From Diphasiastrum complanatum (taxonomy: Eukaryota; Streptophyta; Lycopodiopsida; Lycopodiales; Lycopodiaceae): a stretch of 64,000 bases of DNA. Made by a program: the position numbers and the translations under genes. Below the pieces are notes generated by a model that worked only from the letters and a program-made list of their open reading frames with translations, made no database searches and had not been told where the DNA came from. Below are positions 11,774 to 26,700 of this stretch, one piece after another. The DNA lies in NCBI GenBank assembly GCA_029204225.1, contig CM055108.1:6975822-7039821 (forward strand). Direction: 5' to 3'. The first letter of the stretch is position 1, and each line of letters opens with the position of its first letter.

Positions 11774-14700
11774 AACAACAAGAGCAATGGAGAGCAATGC
11801 TTAGCCAAACTGTAAAAATGGAATACACAATGAGCATCTAAGTACTCTACCTGGATGTGACCAAATGCCACCAAACCCTAAGGTTAACCACTTACTAAAT
11901 GTAAAGATAGGGCCCCTAAACAAAATTAGACCCCTAAGGACCCAGAGTCAGTACATGACCAAAAATTGGGTCCAACTGACTTAAGACAAACTTAAGATGG
12001 CCTAAATAACTAAATACCCATGGTTACACAAATCTCGACCTTTTGGGTCAAAGTAACCTATGGATTAACTTCAACATAGGCATTTATTTCTAACACCCTC
12101 CTTAAATGACAATGCAAAAACTGAAATCCTCACTATGTAACAAAACCAACACGTGGTATCAAATTTAAAGCTTTGCATAAAGCTTCAAATTTGGATCTAG
12201 GCAACGCCTTAGTGAAGAGGTCTGCAATATTACCCTCCGTAGGACAATATTCAAGTAAAATGTCATCATCATGAAGTCTCTCCCAAACAAAGTGATAATG
12301 GATCTCGATGTGCTTCGTCCTTGCATGAAAAATAGGATTCCGTGCAATGGCAATAGCACTTTGACTATCACTCAAGATAAGAGTGGCTGAGGGCTCGCCA
12401 AACTTCATGTCAACAAGTAGTCTTCTCAGCCATAAACACTCTGTTGTGGCTGAAAATATCGCTCTATATTCTGCCTCACTAGAAGAAGTAGCAACAGTGA
12501 GCTGCTTTTTACTTCACCAAGAAATTGCAGAATTTCCATAGAAAAAGCTATGTCCACTTGTAGAGCGTCTAGTGTCTTGATGTCCACCCCAATCCGAGTC
12601 ACTAAAACCAACCAAACATGCATCATCACAAGCAGGAAAAACCAGTCCATGACTTCTTGTTCCTTGAAGATATCGAAAGATCCTCTTCAACGCTTTCCAA
12701 TGTGATGTCATCGGGGCATGCATGAATTGACTCATGAGTGAGACACTATAAGAAATGTCCGGTCTTGAATTACATAGGTAAATGAGACAGCCAATAGCTT
12801 GACAATATAAAGTAGTGTCAAATGATTCACCATTACCTTGACTACTTAATTTCAGACCTGTCTCCATAGGTGTAGCAACCGGCTTGCAATTTTCCATCTT
12901 GAACCGCTTCAAAATCTGCCCAATGTAGCGTTCTTGAGAGATGAAAATTCCAGTCCCTTCTTGTACAAATTCAAGACCAAGATAAAAATGCAATAGGCCT
13001 AAATCTGAGCTTTCAAAAACCAGTACCCATTTAGAACCAATTGCCTTCTTCCCATGAGGAAGATCAACAAGAACCAAAATCTGGTTCTTCATAAGTGAGT
13101 CATACTCATCTTGCATCGCATCCTCCAAACATTTTACTCCCTTGGCCTGCTCATAGAAAACAGGTTCTTCTGCAACATCTCCATGAGATGTAAGAGCAAA
13201 ATCTGAGCTCTAAACTTGATGAGGTGTTGGGCAGGTCGAAACTGGTTGATTGTTGCCCCTTATCTCCAGCAATAGAAGATGGTACCAAATCTGGAAAAAC
13301 TTCAACATTCACACTATGTGGGCTGTCCCCCTTCAAGATATGAGTTGGGGCCACATCCAATGAATTCTTTTCATCAAAATGCACATCACGACTAACAATA
13401 ATCTTGTTAGTGCTCAAATTGAACAGCCTATAGCCTTTGCTTTCACTACTATAGCCAACAAAAATGCATTTAATTCCTTTACCCTCAAGTTTTGTACGAA
13501 GTTTATTTGGAACAAAAGCATAAGCCGTACAACCAAAAATGCGAAAGTGAGAGATTGTAGGCTTCTTTCCATACCAAACCTCATAAGGATGCTTTAGTAG
13601 GACAACGATTGCTTATGTATGTTGTCGTTATAACCGCTTCAGCCCAAAACTTGTGACGCAGCCCCTTTGCTTTGAGCATGCAACGGGCCATCTCCATAAG
13701 TGTGCGATTCTTCCGCTCGGCAACACCATTTCGTTGAGGCATATAGGGAGTTGTCATTTGATGTTTTTCTGAAAGAAATGCACCGAACGTATTCTTAATG
13801 TATTCCCCTCCTCGATTGGTGTGTAGGGTCTTCAAAGAATGCCCAAACTGATTTTCCACCATTGCTAGAAAATCTTTGAAACGTTGAAAAACTTTCGATT
13901 TAGCCTTCATAGGATAGATCCATGTAAAACGGGAAAAGTCATCAATAAAAGTCACAAAATAGATGCACTTTCCAATGGATTCGGTCCTCATTGGACCACA
14001 AACATCACTATGAACCAAATCAAACTTATCAAGACCCCTTATAGTTCCATCAATTGGAAAAGGTTTCCTTTGAAACTTTCCAAGTATGCACCCCTCGCAT
14101 ACATGCCCTTCCGGCTGCTCAATAGTAGGAATGTCTTCTACCATATTAAATGTCTTCAGCTTCTTCAAACTTGCAAAGTTGAGATGCCCAAACCTTGCGT
14201 GCCACAATTCAGCCAACTCCAATGATTGTGATGTAGAAGCAACAAGACATGTAGAGGGAATTCGTCGCTCATAGGTATCCATAATGAATAACCCAGCATG
14301 CATTGTTCCCGAAACAATAATCAAGAGTGATCTTTTAGGATCCTTGACAAGACACTTATCTTCTTTGAACTCAACAACCAGTCCTTGCTTCAACATAGTT
14401 GAAACCGAAAGAAGATTCTTCTTGATTCCCGGAACATAAAGCACATTCTTAATGTACTTTTCTTCACCATTAGGCAAAATGATGACTACAATTCCAATTC
14501 CATGAATAGAATAAGGTGCATCATTCGCACATTGTACCTTACTTCCATTTTGCACTTTCACTAACTTACTCAATGCTTCTTTGCGAGAAGTCATATGACG
14601 AGTAGCACCACTATCAATCACCCATTCAATGGGCTGAAAATCAGCAACTTGCAAAACAGAATCTGAATTCCTCATAGATGTAGTAGCACTAGTAGAAGCA

Positions 14701-17700
14701 ATATTAGACACAAAAGCATAGTCTTGGTTGAAGAGATCACCACTAGCTTCAAGCTCTTGCTCCAAAGTAGCAAGTGAAGCACTAGTATCAATTCCTTTAC
14801 TCTCCTCTTTCGCAAGCTTCTTCTTACAATCCTTGATGAAGTGCCCATACCTTCTGCAATAATGGCACTTCCCTTTCTTTTTTTGAGTGTTGACATTTTG
14901 ACCTCCAACGGGCTTTTGCTCATCCTTGGAAGGACAATTCCCCTTTCCTTTTGACTTGCCTTTGCCCTTTCCTTTTGTGAAGAAAGCTTGATCTTGTTGA
15001 GTGTCACCCACAAAGTTTCGCCTCGTTTGCTCCTCTTGAAGAAGCAGCCCAACAAGTTCATCAAAGGAGAGTTGTTGTCCCCTAAGAGAGATACTCAAAG
15101 ATGAAACAAATGGAAGATAAGATGAAGGTAAAGTTATGGACTCGGCTCATTACATTCGCCGCGTCCATTTACATTTACTTTACTTTATGCATAAGCAGGC
15201 CTTGGGCCCTTTTTTATTCATTAGTGACACTTAGACTATATGGTTGGCCTTTGGCCTTATTATTCATTATTAGGCCATTTGGACATATTATTGGAGAGTG
15301 GGGGCCTTCTTGGAGGGCGCACTATTTTCCCTCCCAGTCGGGCCCTAGCCACCGGAAGCTTCCTTTTAGGGCTTCCTCTTGGCTATAAGTAAGGAAACTG
15401 TGTCATTTGTTATTCAGCTGATGATATTGATCTCTCTCTTTAGTCTCCTTAATCTCTCTCTTTCCTGCTTTCTAGGGTTAAGTCTTGCTTATGTGCTGCT
15501 TTCATAGCTTAAGTCTTGCTTATGTGATGCTTTCATAGCTTAGCTTTAGATTAGCTGTGGCTTTATTCCTAACTGGTAATGAGTTGAGAGTAATGGAAAC
15601 AAATTGAGCATCCTCAATTATCTCATCAATATTGAGAAGCTCCTCACGAAGATCCTTGATCTTCGTCAAGTGATTGGTCACTTAATCCCCTTCTTGCATC
15701 TTCAACAAAGAAAGCTGATTTCTAAGACACACCACTCTTGCTGGATTTTTGACTCTATACATAGTATAAAGTGTATCCCACACACTTTTAGATGTCTTAC
15801 AAGACCTAATATGAGGTAAGATAGATCTTTTCATAGCAAGAGCAACCATAGAATGTGCTTGTGCATCTCTTCTATCCCACTTCTTTTGTTCTTCCGGAGA
15901 TGTAGAAGATGATGTTGATGATGATGATCCACAAGGTGTAGGAGGTGCCAAAGACGGAGGCCTTTCCTCATCACCATTGAACAAATCCCACAGCCCTTTG
16001 GCTATGAGAAGATTCTTCATCATATAACTCCAGAAGGAGTAGTTTGTGCCATCCAACCGATCTTCACTAAACCAATAGCTTTTGATTCTTTAGCCATTAC
16101 CTCCAACAAAATTTCAGCTTGTAGTAGATAGGAAAGAGAGCCTTTCCACAACCAAATCTACTCAAAAATTTGCAGCAAACAAAGAGCTGAAAGTAGGAGC
16201 ACAAGATGTCTTTCAGTCTGCAACCAAATGCCCAAAAGATAATGGATAGATGGTTGTCTTCTGCACAAAAAAAACAGCTTCTTGAAAATTAGATTAGCTT
16301 CAATTGAAGCCTACACCGAAACCCAATTAGGAAGCCAAATAGTGTGATCAACACACACTCCAATAGGGCTGTTGAAAGGATCCTACTGCTTGCTGAGAAT
16401 CTGCAAATTTTCAGCCACAAGTTGACCTAACCCTGAATAGGGTTTGCTGAATTTTGGGCGCCCTCCTACACAAATGCAAATCTGAAAACAAAAACAGCAA
16501 TATAAGGAAACACCACAACCAAAAATCAGTAGCAAATTTTTGGGCGCCCTTCTCTAAACAAAACTTGCTGAAAACTAGTTGCATAAAAATCAGATTTGAG
16601 ATTCTGATTTTTGGGTGCCAAAAATTGCTCCTCCAAGATCTCTGATGGCCGCCCTCCTTCAACCTGAAAAGAGACAAAAAGCCTGATCCAAACTCCACTC
16701 GAAAAGATCAGCAAGATGCTGAAATTTCCTCTTCTGGTAGGGCGCAAACAAACAAGCTTGCTGCAGATCCGGTAGCTCTGATACCATGTAGGAAAGCAAG
16801 AGTCAAGTCACCAAGATCTAGTTATCAATCAATCTCCACAGAAAACAAGAGAGAGGAGGCTGGGCGCCCAACTCTAAGAGAGAGAGAGAGAGAGAGAAAA
16901 CAGCAACAAGAGCAATGGAGAGCAATGCTTAGCCAAACTGTAAAAATGGAATACACAATGAGCATCTAAGTACTCTACCTGGATGTGACCAAATGCCACC
17001 AAACCCTAAGGTTAATCACTTACTAAATGTAGGGCACCCCCAAAAGTCAAGACAGGGCCCCCCAAACAAAATTAGACCCCTAAGGAGCCACGAGTCAGTA
17101 CATGACCAAAATTGGGTCCAACTGAACTTAAGACAAACTAAAGATGGCCTAAATAACTAAATACCCATGGTTACACAAATCTCGACCTTTTGGGTCAAAG
17201 TAACCTATGGATTAACTTTAGCATAGTCATTTATTTGTAACAATGTCTTGCAAGCAATAAAACATTGGATTATTAATTTTGGAAATCGAACTGAATGTCG
17301 AATTATCATCTTGTGATTACCTTGAGTTCTAGCAATATTTTTGTCAGAATTTTTGAATTAGATAAAATTACCAAAAAAAAATAACAATTTGCTAAAGTTC
17401 GTAATTTCAATTTGTGTTATCTATGAAATGAATCTAGATAGAATTGACCATATGGTGCCGCCACCTTGGCATAATCCTCAATAAATTTGTGAAAGAAAAC
17501 CATAAACCCAAGAAATGATTTAACTTGCTTAACAGTTTGTGGGATCAGCCACGCGACAACTATCTTGATTTTATCCTCATCAATCTTGATCACATAAATG
17601 GTGATCTTAGGACCTCCAAAGTTTTATCTTTACCACCAGGGATTTTGATCATTTGTGCCACAGGTTTCTTTCTTTCTGGACAAAATTCTATCATATTTCC

Positions 17701-20700
17701 AAGCTTTTTGCAAATATAGCACAAATTTGCCTTTTTAGCCTTGGTTCTGATGCCATTTGTTCCAATTTGTCAAAGTATTTTGGAGCTTGGTCTGGATCTC
17801 ACTTCTTTCTATTCTTGGTTTTAGACGTAGTAGGAATTTGTTGAAATTGCCACCTGGACGCCACAACCACGAAGTCATATGGTTTCGTTATCCGACAAGC
17901 ATCCTCGAGGTTTTGATTCAGTATTCGTTCTAATAATGAGCAGTCAACACTAGGAAAAACTGCCATAAATCCGTTTTTTGATTGAATGATGGAACTTGAT
18001 TCCAAAGATCCATAAATTCTTGGATATATGAGTCTAAACTCTCATTCCCATTTTGCAATTCACGAATTTTTGGTAATAATCAACATCATCAGCTATGATG
18101 AATGCTTTTTTGAACATTTCTGCAAACACGTCCCCAAGTGGTGGGTTTGACCGTTAGATCTCGCAAAAAACAACATTTAGGATTTCCTCCACAAAGCAAA
18201 AGAATTTACAAGCAAAGGAGAAATGATAAAAATGTTTCTTAGGAAAGTATTTGATACCATTTTATGAACTCAATCACAAATATTAGTATTAAATGGATCA
18301 TAATGACAGTTCATGATAGCAAATAGACTACTCCAAGGAATAGCACAAGTAGTCAATATAATAAAAACACTACTCTATATATACTAGCACAATCTACAAA
18401 GGCACAATTCAAATACAAAACTAGGAAGGAATATGGTGTGACCTCTTACACCATATATCAAGTACTCTATATATACTAGCACAATCTATAAAGGCACAAT
18501 TCAAATACAAAACTAGAAGGAATATGGTGTAACCTCTTACCAAGGTCCAACCCAACCCTAAATTAATTTGAAAAAGAGAAAAAACCAATATCGTTTTGAT
18601 CCAAAATAACCCTAAATTCCAAAACGTAATCCTCTATGACACACATGTCCATAAAAATGTTACCTTTACTTTATAGCTACGTTTTATAAACTTGTCAGCC
18701 TGGGGCCTTATTATTAGGGAAATTCTTCTTTATGCTTTCAAATTCCTTCTCTTGCGTCGTGTAACGTAATTGAGGATCAGTGAATTTCTTGCTTTCAAAT
18801 AGATTAAAAATGTAGTTTTGTTTCTTCGCGGCAAGGCATCATCTTTTTTTCTAGCAGGTGGGAGATAAGGAGCAAGAAATCAAGCAAGAAAATTTTTCAC
18901 ATTTTTTGCCTAACCTTTTTGTTTAACAAAATGCATTTTTCAAAGTGACGCACTAAAAAAGTATCCTCTTGTGTTGGCCATCCTGTATTCTAAATCAATA
19001 TTGAAATCATCTTCTTCATACATTTTTGGGACCAAATTAAAAAAGTTTTGCATGTTAGAGGGAGCTAGGCTTGGGCAAGTCTATTGATTCGACTTTACAT
19101 CAAACAAAGTTCTCAATCAAAAGTTCTTGTCAAGTAAAGCTTTTAGTTGAAGGAAGTTTTTCAACATTTTATGTTTACCAATATCTTTTTGCAATGTGAG
19201 GGATATCGATGTGCTATGCTGCCCTATCATCTTCAAGATCTATTTTCTTTCATTTGTTACTTGTTGAACGTGAAGTCATTGCGAAGCCAATATTTAGTCA
19301 AATTGGAATATTTCACATTTTCATGAGTCTAAAAATACAATTCTTTAACAAATTTTTTTTCTACAAAAAAAAAAACATATTGGATTGATCCATGTTGGGT
19401 ACTATACTTATAAAGTCCTCACAACAAGATTCTAGCCTAAGCATACCATACAAAGCAACAACACATGGGAACCGGTGGAGGTTAAACCAACCCAACCAAA
19501 CCTAGATCGTACGGATCTAGCCCCCAAGCTATGGATCAATCAGAGTCATGGAAAGAGGAGTCACACCAGCAGCATATAGCTACTCATCACAAATCAAGCA
19601 TCCACTAGTAAGAGCCCAACAGGTATACTTATACCCTCCAAGGCCCATGCACCACTAGTAGTGCACTGTGACACCTCACTGGACACCTCTGCAGCCTATC
19701 TGGGCCACGTCGTCCAGTTCCCTAATGACTCACTGATAGACCCATACCAACTCCATCACCATGTGTTTAGGCCTACAACCATTAATTATGACCATATACA
19801 CATAAGGTCCCCAATTCCCTTATAGTCACAATTAACTTACGAGTTGTTGGTCTACCGGTCCCTAGCGTGGACACGCTACCCGAGACCAATCATGGGCATG
19901 ACAGTACTGCTCAGGCACGTGTGATATCATCAAAATTTGAATGGATGGGTAAGTTAATGGGCCCGACCTCTTTGAAATACAAGAGTGGGTAGTCCACCAA
20001 ATGTGGCCAAAATACGCCACCTTTGTTCTACAAGATTTTTCTTATATTCCATCTTTGATCATTATATTCCATATCGAAGCACAAATTCATAGCACTTTCA
20101 AGCAAATTAGTCAAAGTTTCTATCAAAAGATATGTTCCCATTGTTGTCAATTTCGTACTGTACTGAGCCAGTTTTGTAGATCTTTATGTATTGGTTCTTC
20201 CTATAGTTACGAGCTTACAATGCACTTTGCGGATCTTGAGTAGTAGTTGTTCACTTCCCATTTTTCAAATTTCTTCAAGTTTTTTCAGATTTTCTCCTTT
20301 GTAATTTCTTATGCTTTGGGGGAAACCCTAAACTCTGTTTTTGGCTCTAACTTTCTACTCTTATCGGATTTGCATTTTGTTAGGATCTTCAAATTTCTCT
20401 CTGCAAGGGGCTGTAGCAGATATCAATTTTTTTTTCCTAACAGATCGGATATAAGGAGCTAGAAATCACGCAAGAGGATTTTTCACTTTTTTCTGCCTCA
20501 CTTTTTTGTTTGACAGCATAATTCTTTTTTGTGAATCTCAGTGGATCTTTCACAGTGAGGCTCTAAAAAAGTATCCTTTTGAGCTGGCTATTTTCTAGAA
20601 GCCTTAATTTTTGATATTGAAATCATCTTTTTCGTACATTTCGGGGACCAAATCTAGAGAATTTTGCATGTTAGAGGGAGCTAGGTTTGGGCAGGTATAT

Positions 20701-23700
20701 TGATTCGATTTTCACGTCAAACAGATTTCTCAATCAAAAGTTCCGGTCAAGTAAAAAGAAGCATCTCTGTAAAGGTGAGGCACTTTGTCAAATGCTAAAC
20801 CTCCGATGGACCTTGTAGCATCCCAAGATGGAGCACCTCTCCAGCTGTAAGGCACCTGCATGAAGTCTAAAACATTTCCCATCTAATGAAAATATTGAAA
20901 GTTATGCAATCCTTGACATGGGGGTAAAACCCGCTTGAATTTTCAAATCCAACTCGCAAAGAATTGTTCTATTTTGATGTTGGCCCACCATCCTAGTAAA
21001 GGGTGCACTTACTACTGGTCCTAATCTTTTTAAGGCTTCTTTGCCCTTCCATTTAGATGCATCAATACATATTTGGGTCACTGTCATAGTGTAGTTTCAT
21101 GAGCCTCATGAAGTAACTGGTACCAAGGGATCTCTCATGTTGTGTAAAGCATGACTTAGGCCAAGATTAACATACCGGATGCAGCTCCAAAAGAATTGTG
21201 CCTACGCATAGGAGCAGACATTCAGGGCTTTTCTAGACCTTAAGCACTCTTCAGAAAACCCGGACCAATACAGTCCAGAATATGATCACATAAGTGTTCA
21301 TCAAAGTCGAGTCTACAATGATGCTTCCCTACAATCTCAGATTTGATGTGAACCATAATATTAGTCCGTGGAAATATCACAAGGTTTTCTAGTTGCACTT
21401 GGCTACTTTTTAGGTTTTCATCCCAAACAAATTTCCCACTAGACTTTTGAAGATGAACGATGAGAATCTTTCCCAGCACAATCACAAACCCACTTTTCAC
21501 AAGAATGTATAAGGACATCATCAGTAATCACACAATACGTTACTGCACACTCGCTAAAAACATCCGGACAAAAAACATCTGATCTCTACCAAACATAGAT
21601 TTACAAAGCAACGCCCAGCATCAGTACATAATGAAGTTGAAAGAGACCTGAAATCCCTGACATGTAGCTCATATATAGCTATATCATTGTGCGAAACAAG
21701 CGTTGGTTTCTCGGTATGTAGAGAATCCCAGTCTTCTGGCTTGAGAGAAAGTTCACTCAATTCCACAATTAACGACCGTTCTCCATTTGCAGAAAGCCTG
21801 TGTAAAGAACATCCCTAATTTTTTAAATATAAAGCACATTGGTGCAATCAAAACAGCTAACTTCTGATTGATACACCTCGACAAGTCAATACTGAAAATT
21901 TCAATCTGAAGTACAATCTTTTCATTTGATGAGCTTCATACAGGCATATCAATCTGAGACAAATGGAGAAACATTCATAAATAGGACAGCACATCATACC
22001 CTCGTGAATATGGATCATTTGCAAGAGAAGTCTCAATTCGTAAAGTAGAGGGATGGAAGACAGTGACCTCATAGAGGTAGTATTTCCCAAGCCATTCTTT
22101 TGATCCTTGGGTGAACCAAACACCATTTTTCTCTTCAAGTTGCAGTACTTGTTCAGGATCTCCAGCTTGAGGCTCTGAGTAAAGAAGAGCGCGGACATTC
22201 TGCATATGAAGTATAAATGGCATATTGCTTAGCAATGAGCAAAAATTTCATCATGACTCGATTGAAAATATCTACTTATCTTGTATGAAGGAAGGATATA
22301 AAAACTTCAGAGATTATTATTTGTGAGCATCTTCCATCATCTACTTCTGGCAGTTAAGCCTCCATTACTCCTCTAAAATTCATATTTTATATATAACTTG
22401 ACGGACAAGTAAGATAAGTTTCAAGCCACATAGAGTACATACTTGAGCAGTAGGAGCCCATAAATGAAGAAACACCTCCTCATCTGAAAAGGTTGGGCCA
22501 AGAGGACCGTCATATGCAAAAAGATCATCAAGAACCCCCTGAAGTTGTATCCCCGTAGCATCTAAGGGAGCTTTCGACTCTGCAACAGCAGAGATTATTA
22601 TTAGCCTGCTTTCAAGTAATTTTGTCAACCACCAGTGCAACATAAACTATCCTAAAGCTAATGTTCTCGTTGGAAATCAAAACTCGTCCTTTAAATACTA
22701 CATAACTCCATCACTGACAATGGCAAAAAGTCATGAACGTGACATGAGCCCTCGCTAACTGTAAAACCAGTAGCAAGAATAGCAATATAAATCTTTGAAC
22801 CTCAGAGATCATGTTCCTCAAGAATGGCTAGTGGCTCATGACAAAATAAGCGCAACCAGCACAAAACTGGCAAACCCAACTACATAGGGGTAGATTCGTC
22901 CCTACTCAAAACGAGTCTCCTCACCACGCATCATGGACACATAGGCACATACTCATTGTGTGGCATTATGTACTGATCCTTTTCCGCTAGAGAGGGGCTT
23001 AAAGCTAATATATTTGATATCTCAAATCCACTTAAACCATTGTTTCAAAAATGTCATTGTTTGAAATTGGAATCTCACGAAGGCACACACGTACCTATAC
23101 AGGAGTGTGTGTGAAAGTGTGCATATCCTTAGCTTAATGTAGATTGTATATTGATCTTGGTTGGAGATTGTAATATGATCATTTGTTTTTTGTCCAACAT
23201 TGCTTGTGTGATGCTTTATAACAGACATTGTTCTTGCCTACTACAAGTGTGAATTCCAGATAAAATCGTGTAAGATAATTTCACAGCAACAGGAGTCTTA
23301 GCTACTGACTCTGCATCAAGTTCTTAGAAACCATTTGATTTTCATGTTACTGCTCCAACTTGACATCATAGAAAGCAAGATCTCTCAAGTCCACAACTTC
23401 AAGGACAAGGGACAACTGAATATTTTATGAGTGATAATTAGCTAGAGATTTAGTTTTGTAAGACAGGATATACTTTCATACAATCATATGGTAGCAATGC
23501 ACATGAAAGTCGTTCTTGCACTTGTTGGAGGATCAACAAACAGAATACTTTGGTTGAAGATATATGCATAAACATTTAAATTGGAAAAGTACTAAGTAAG
23601 ACATAGGGATTTCAATGACTTATCAAGAGAGTATCAAGAGCAGCTCAAGTTGCTACATGATCTTTCCATTTCTTGAAGCAAAAGCCATTGTCCAAAAATG

Positions 23701-26700
23701 AGAGATTCATTCAGCTTCCTTATCTATTTTGGATCTTACCTTTGTTAGAAGTAATAAATGATAATGATAGTTTCTCATAGGTTACTTTGACCCAAAAGGT
23801 CGAGACTTGTGTAACCATGGGTTAGGTTTATTATTTAGACCATGTTAAGTCAGTTTTAGTTGAGTTGGACCCAATTTTGGTCCAGTAGTAATTCGTGGGT
23901 CCAAGTAAAGTCTAATTATGTTAAGAGACCCTATCTTGACTTTTGGGGGTGCCTTATAATTAGTAGTGGGTCTTGGAAGGTTCTAGAACTTAGAGTTAGG
24001 AATAGTCTAGGCCCTTGGAAGGTCTATTTATATGTACCCAGTGTTCATTTGTAATTCATTCCCTTTCAAGCACTGCTACTACTTTCTCTCTCCTTGAGGG
24101 CGCCTAACCCTCTCCCTCTTCCTCTTTTTCTTCTTCTTGTATATGGAGATTGAATGTTAGAAGGATCTTGGCACTTTGATTTCCTACAACCTTCAAGAAA
24201 ACACCCTTGATACATATTCGGGTCCCTTGTGATGCGAATCCACATCTCCCCGACTTAATTTTCTTAACAAATCTGAGTCACTTCTATGTCAAAGAATGAA
24301 TACGTTGATCTTATTGTTCCTTTGTCTTCAGCACACATGGCCTACTTTCAAACGTCTCCTTCGCTTCATCCATTTTAGCAAATTCTTGTAAGGCATCGAC
24401 ATTTTGTGAGCCATCTTTGAAATAAACATTTTCCTAGTATCTTCTCCAAATTAGACACTTGTGCAGCATATTATTAAGCATATATGATTTTCTTCATCTT
24501 CTTTAGCATATGCATTTATTTGACCTGAAAAAAAAAACAATTGTACAGTTGAGCGGAATCAACATCTGGACCTCGAGGAGAGGAAAAGAGGTGTATGCCT
24601 TCTGTTGAAGGATAGGCATATGAATTTTTCAGCAGGTTCTTCATATTCATTGTCTTCTATTTTCTCAAAAATTAAGGACAATGTTTTTCTTACTAGGAAA
24701 GCAAATGCATATTAGCAATTGAACGTTTTCAAGATTCTAAATGAATGTGAGGGATTCGTTTCAAACATCTGAAAAAAGATTCCAAATATTTGAATAGTTT
24801 TCCTAAGTGGGTCAAATTCCAAAATAATTCATAATGATACATCAAAATATGCCCGTTAATGATAAATCCCAACAACATTACAAAACTCCTAAGCATGGAT
24901 CATCTATGAATAACATAGGGCAAAAAATTAGCAAAGGAAATATTGTTCCTAAAGTAGAGTTGCGGCTAGCAAAATAGCCAGGGCTATCATCCCCCCCCCC
25001 CCAATTTCGTGAGGCATCTTCAAAATAAACATTTTCCTAGTATCTTCTCCAAATTAGACACTTGTGCAGCATATTATTAAGCATATATGATTTTCTTCAT
25101 CTTCTTTAGCATATGCATTTATTTGACCTGAAAAAAAAAAAGTCAATTGTACAGTTGAGCGGAATCAACCTCTGGACCTCGAGGAGAGGAAAAGAGGTGT
25201 ATGCCTTCTGTTGAAGGATAGCCATATGCATTTTTTCAGCAGGTTCACAAATTCATTGTCTTCTATTTTCTCAAAAATTGAGGTCAATGTTTTTCTTACT
25301 AGGAAAGCAAATGCATGTTAGCAATTGAACGTTTTCAAGATTCTAAATGAATGTGAAGGATTCGTTTCAAACATCTGAAAAAAGATTCCAAATGTTTGAA
25401 TGGATTTCCTAAGTGGGTAATGATACATCAAAATATGCCCGTTAATGATAAATCCCAACAACGAGTTGTTAACCACAACCCAACATAAGCATCCAAACAA
25501 ACATACATGTATCTCAAAGAATGACCTTCTTTTTCTACAAGCTATTCTTTAGATAGCTCAAGAAAAATTTCTTGATAAAACTGAATTGGTGAGAAGTAGC
25601 TTACCATCGGTTGCTGAAACAGCTAGTTGATATGTGACAAGTGCTTTAGGATCAAAACTTTGAGGGATTCGAAATGCTTCATAGCCACTAAGTTGTGGGA
25701 ACTTTTCCAAAACCTGCAATTCCAATGAAGCTTTATTGCCTTGAAGTGTGAGAAAATGATTCTTAGAGTTTTCTTTAAATAAAATACCTAATGCAATTTA
25801 GTGTAGAAACATGCAAGTTTATGTAGCATGTTGAAGGACTTATGATATCTTATGGCCCTTTTGAAGAGATCGACATGAAAGAAACGTGCAACATAGTCAG
25901 AAGATGGCCCTCTTTTTTGCATGGAAGTTCATCATTGTAGCCCATGTGCAAGATTCTTATTAAAAAGCTCAAACATTTTTTTTGTAGAGGTACATGGCAA
26001 TGAACCAGATTCTCTCAGTAAAGATGAAACGGAAACCGTGCTTGCTTTAAAAAAGCAATAGTAGACAAAAAAGATGGTTTGCCAAATTCTCAAAATTACA
26101 AGTAATTATGGCAGGAAGTTTTGCTAAGCATTATAAAAGGGGTTTCTTCCTTTTATAGTCCTCAACAAGATGGAATAGAGAAACTGAATTCTTAGAAAAA
26201 TCGCTAGATGCATCATTTTGAAAAAAGGTCTTAGTCATATTTTTTGCAGAGCTAGTTGTGACAATGGCTCAAGATACTAAGATGGAGCCGGAGGTTTATT
26301 GTTCCTTGCTCTTTTGAAAGATTCATTTCTTGAAGGCTTATAAATTTCATTCTAAAGTGGATGCAGTAAGTACAAAGGCAGAGACCAAGAGGGTTGGATG
26401 CTATGGGTCAAGCTGGTTTCAAAGCTCATTACTCCATTATTGATCACATTATCGACTTCGTTTCCTTATCGAGCCAATCAAATGCAGATGAGAGAGAGTT
26501 TACTGTTGTTTTCTAGTTCAGGAAAGCCTTTGACTCTGTCCGGGAGTGAGTTGAGCATTTCGAAACCAGGGTTGAGAACCCCTTTCACCTACTTTATTTG
26601 GGTTATATATTGATGAGCTTGAGGAAGTTATTGGTCGTGATGGTGGTTTGGGTTGTAGCCTTAGAGACATAGTAGTTGCCATATTGTTGTATGTCGATGA

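Larger units (their letters stand above)
11633..17242 (-). mobile_element. Ty1/copia retrotransposon with both LTRs
   Basis: 5.6 kb with LTRs at 11633-12095 (3') and 16786-17242 (5'), a primer site, UBN2-type gag, zinc knuckle, protease, integrase and RNase H in copia order. It is broken: a solo LTR sits in gag, the central RT is missing, and there are frameshifts. No exact 5-bp target duplication is visible at the outer ends (ATATG against ATGTC). Confidence 0.9.
10751..21647 (-). other. LDA intron 9 (10.9 kb)
   Basis: Holds the copia element (11633-17242), Ty3 gag/RT remnants (17441-18240), a solo LTR (19393-19903) and two diverged direct-repeat segments. 10751-11632 is AT-rich with nothing recognisable. 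20756-21560 has no recognised content. Confidence 0.85.
22580..25604 (-). other. LDA intron 6 with a solo LTR and a duplicated block
   Basis: 3,025 nt. It contains the solo LTR at 23743-24188 and the direct duplication at 24409-25462. The remainder, 22580-23742, is AT-rich and shows nothing recognisable. Confidence 0.75.
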
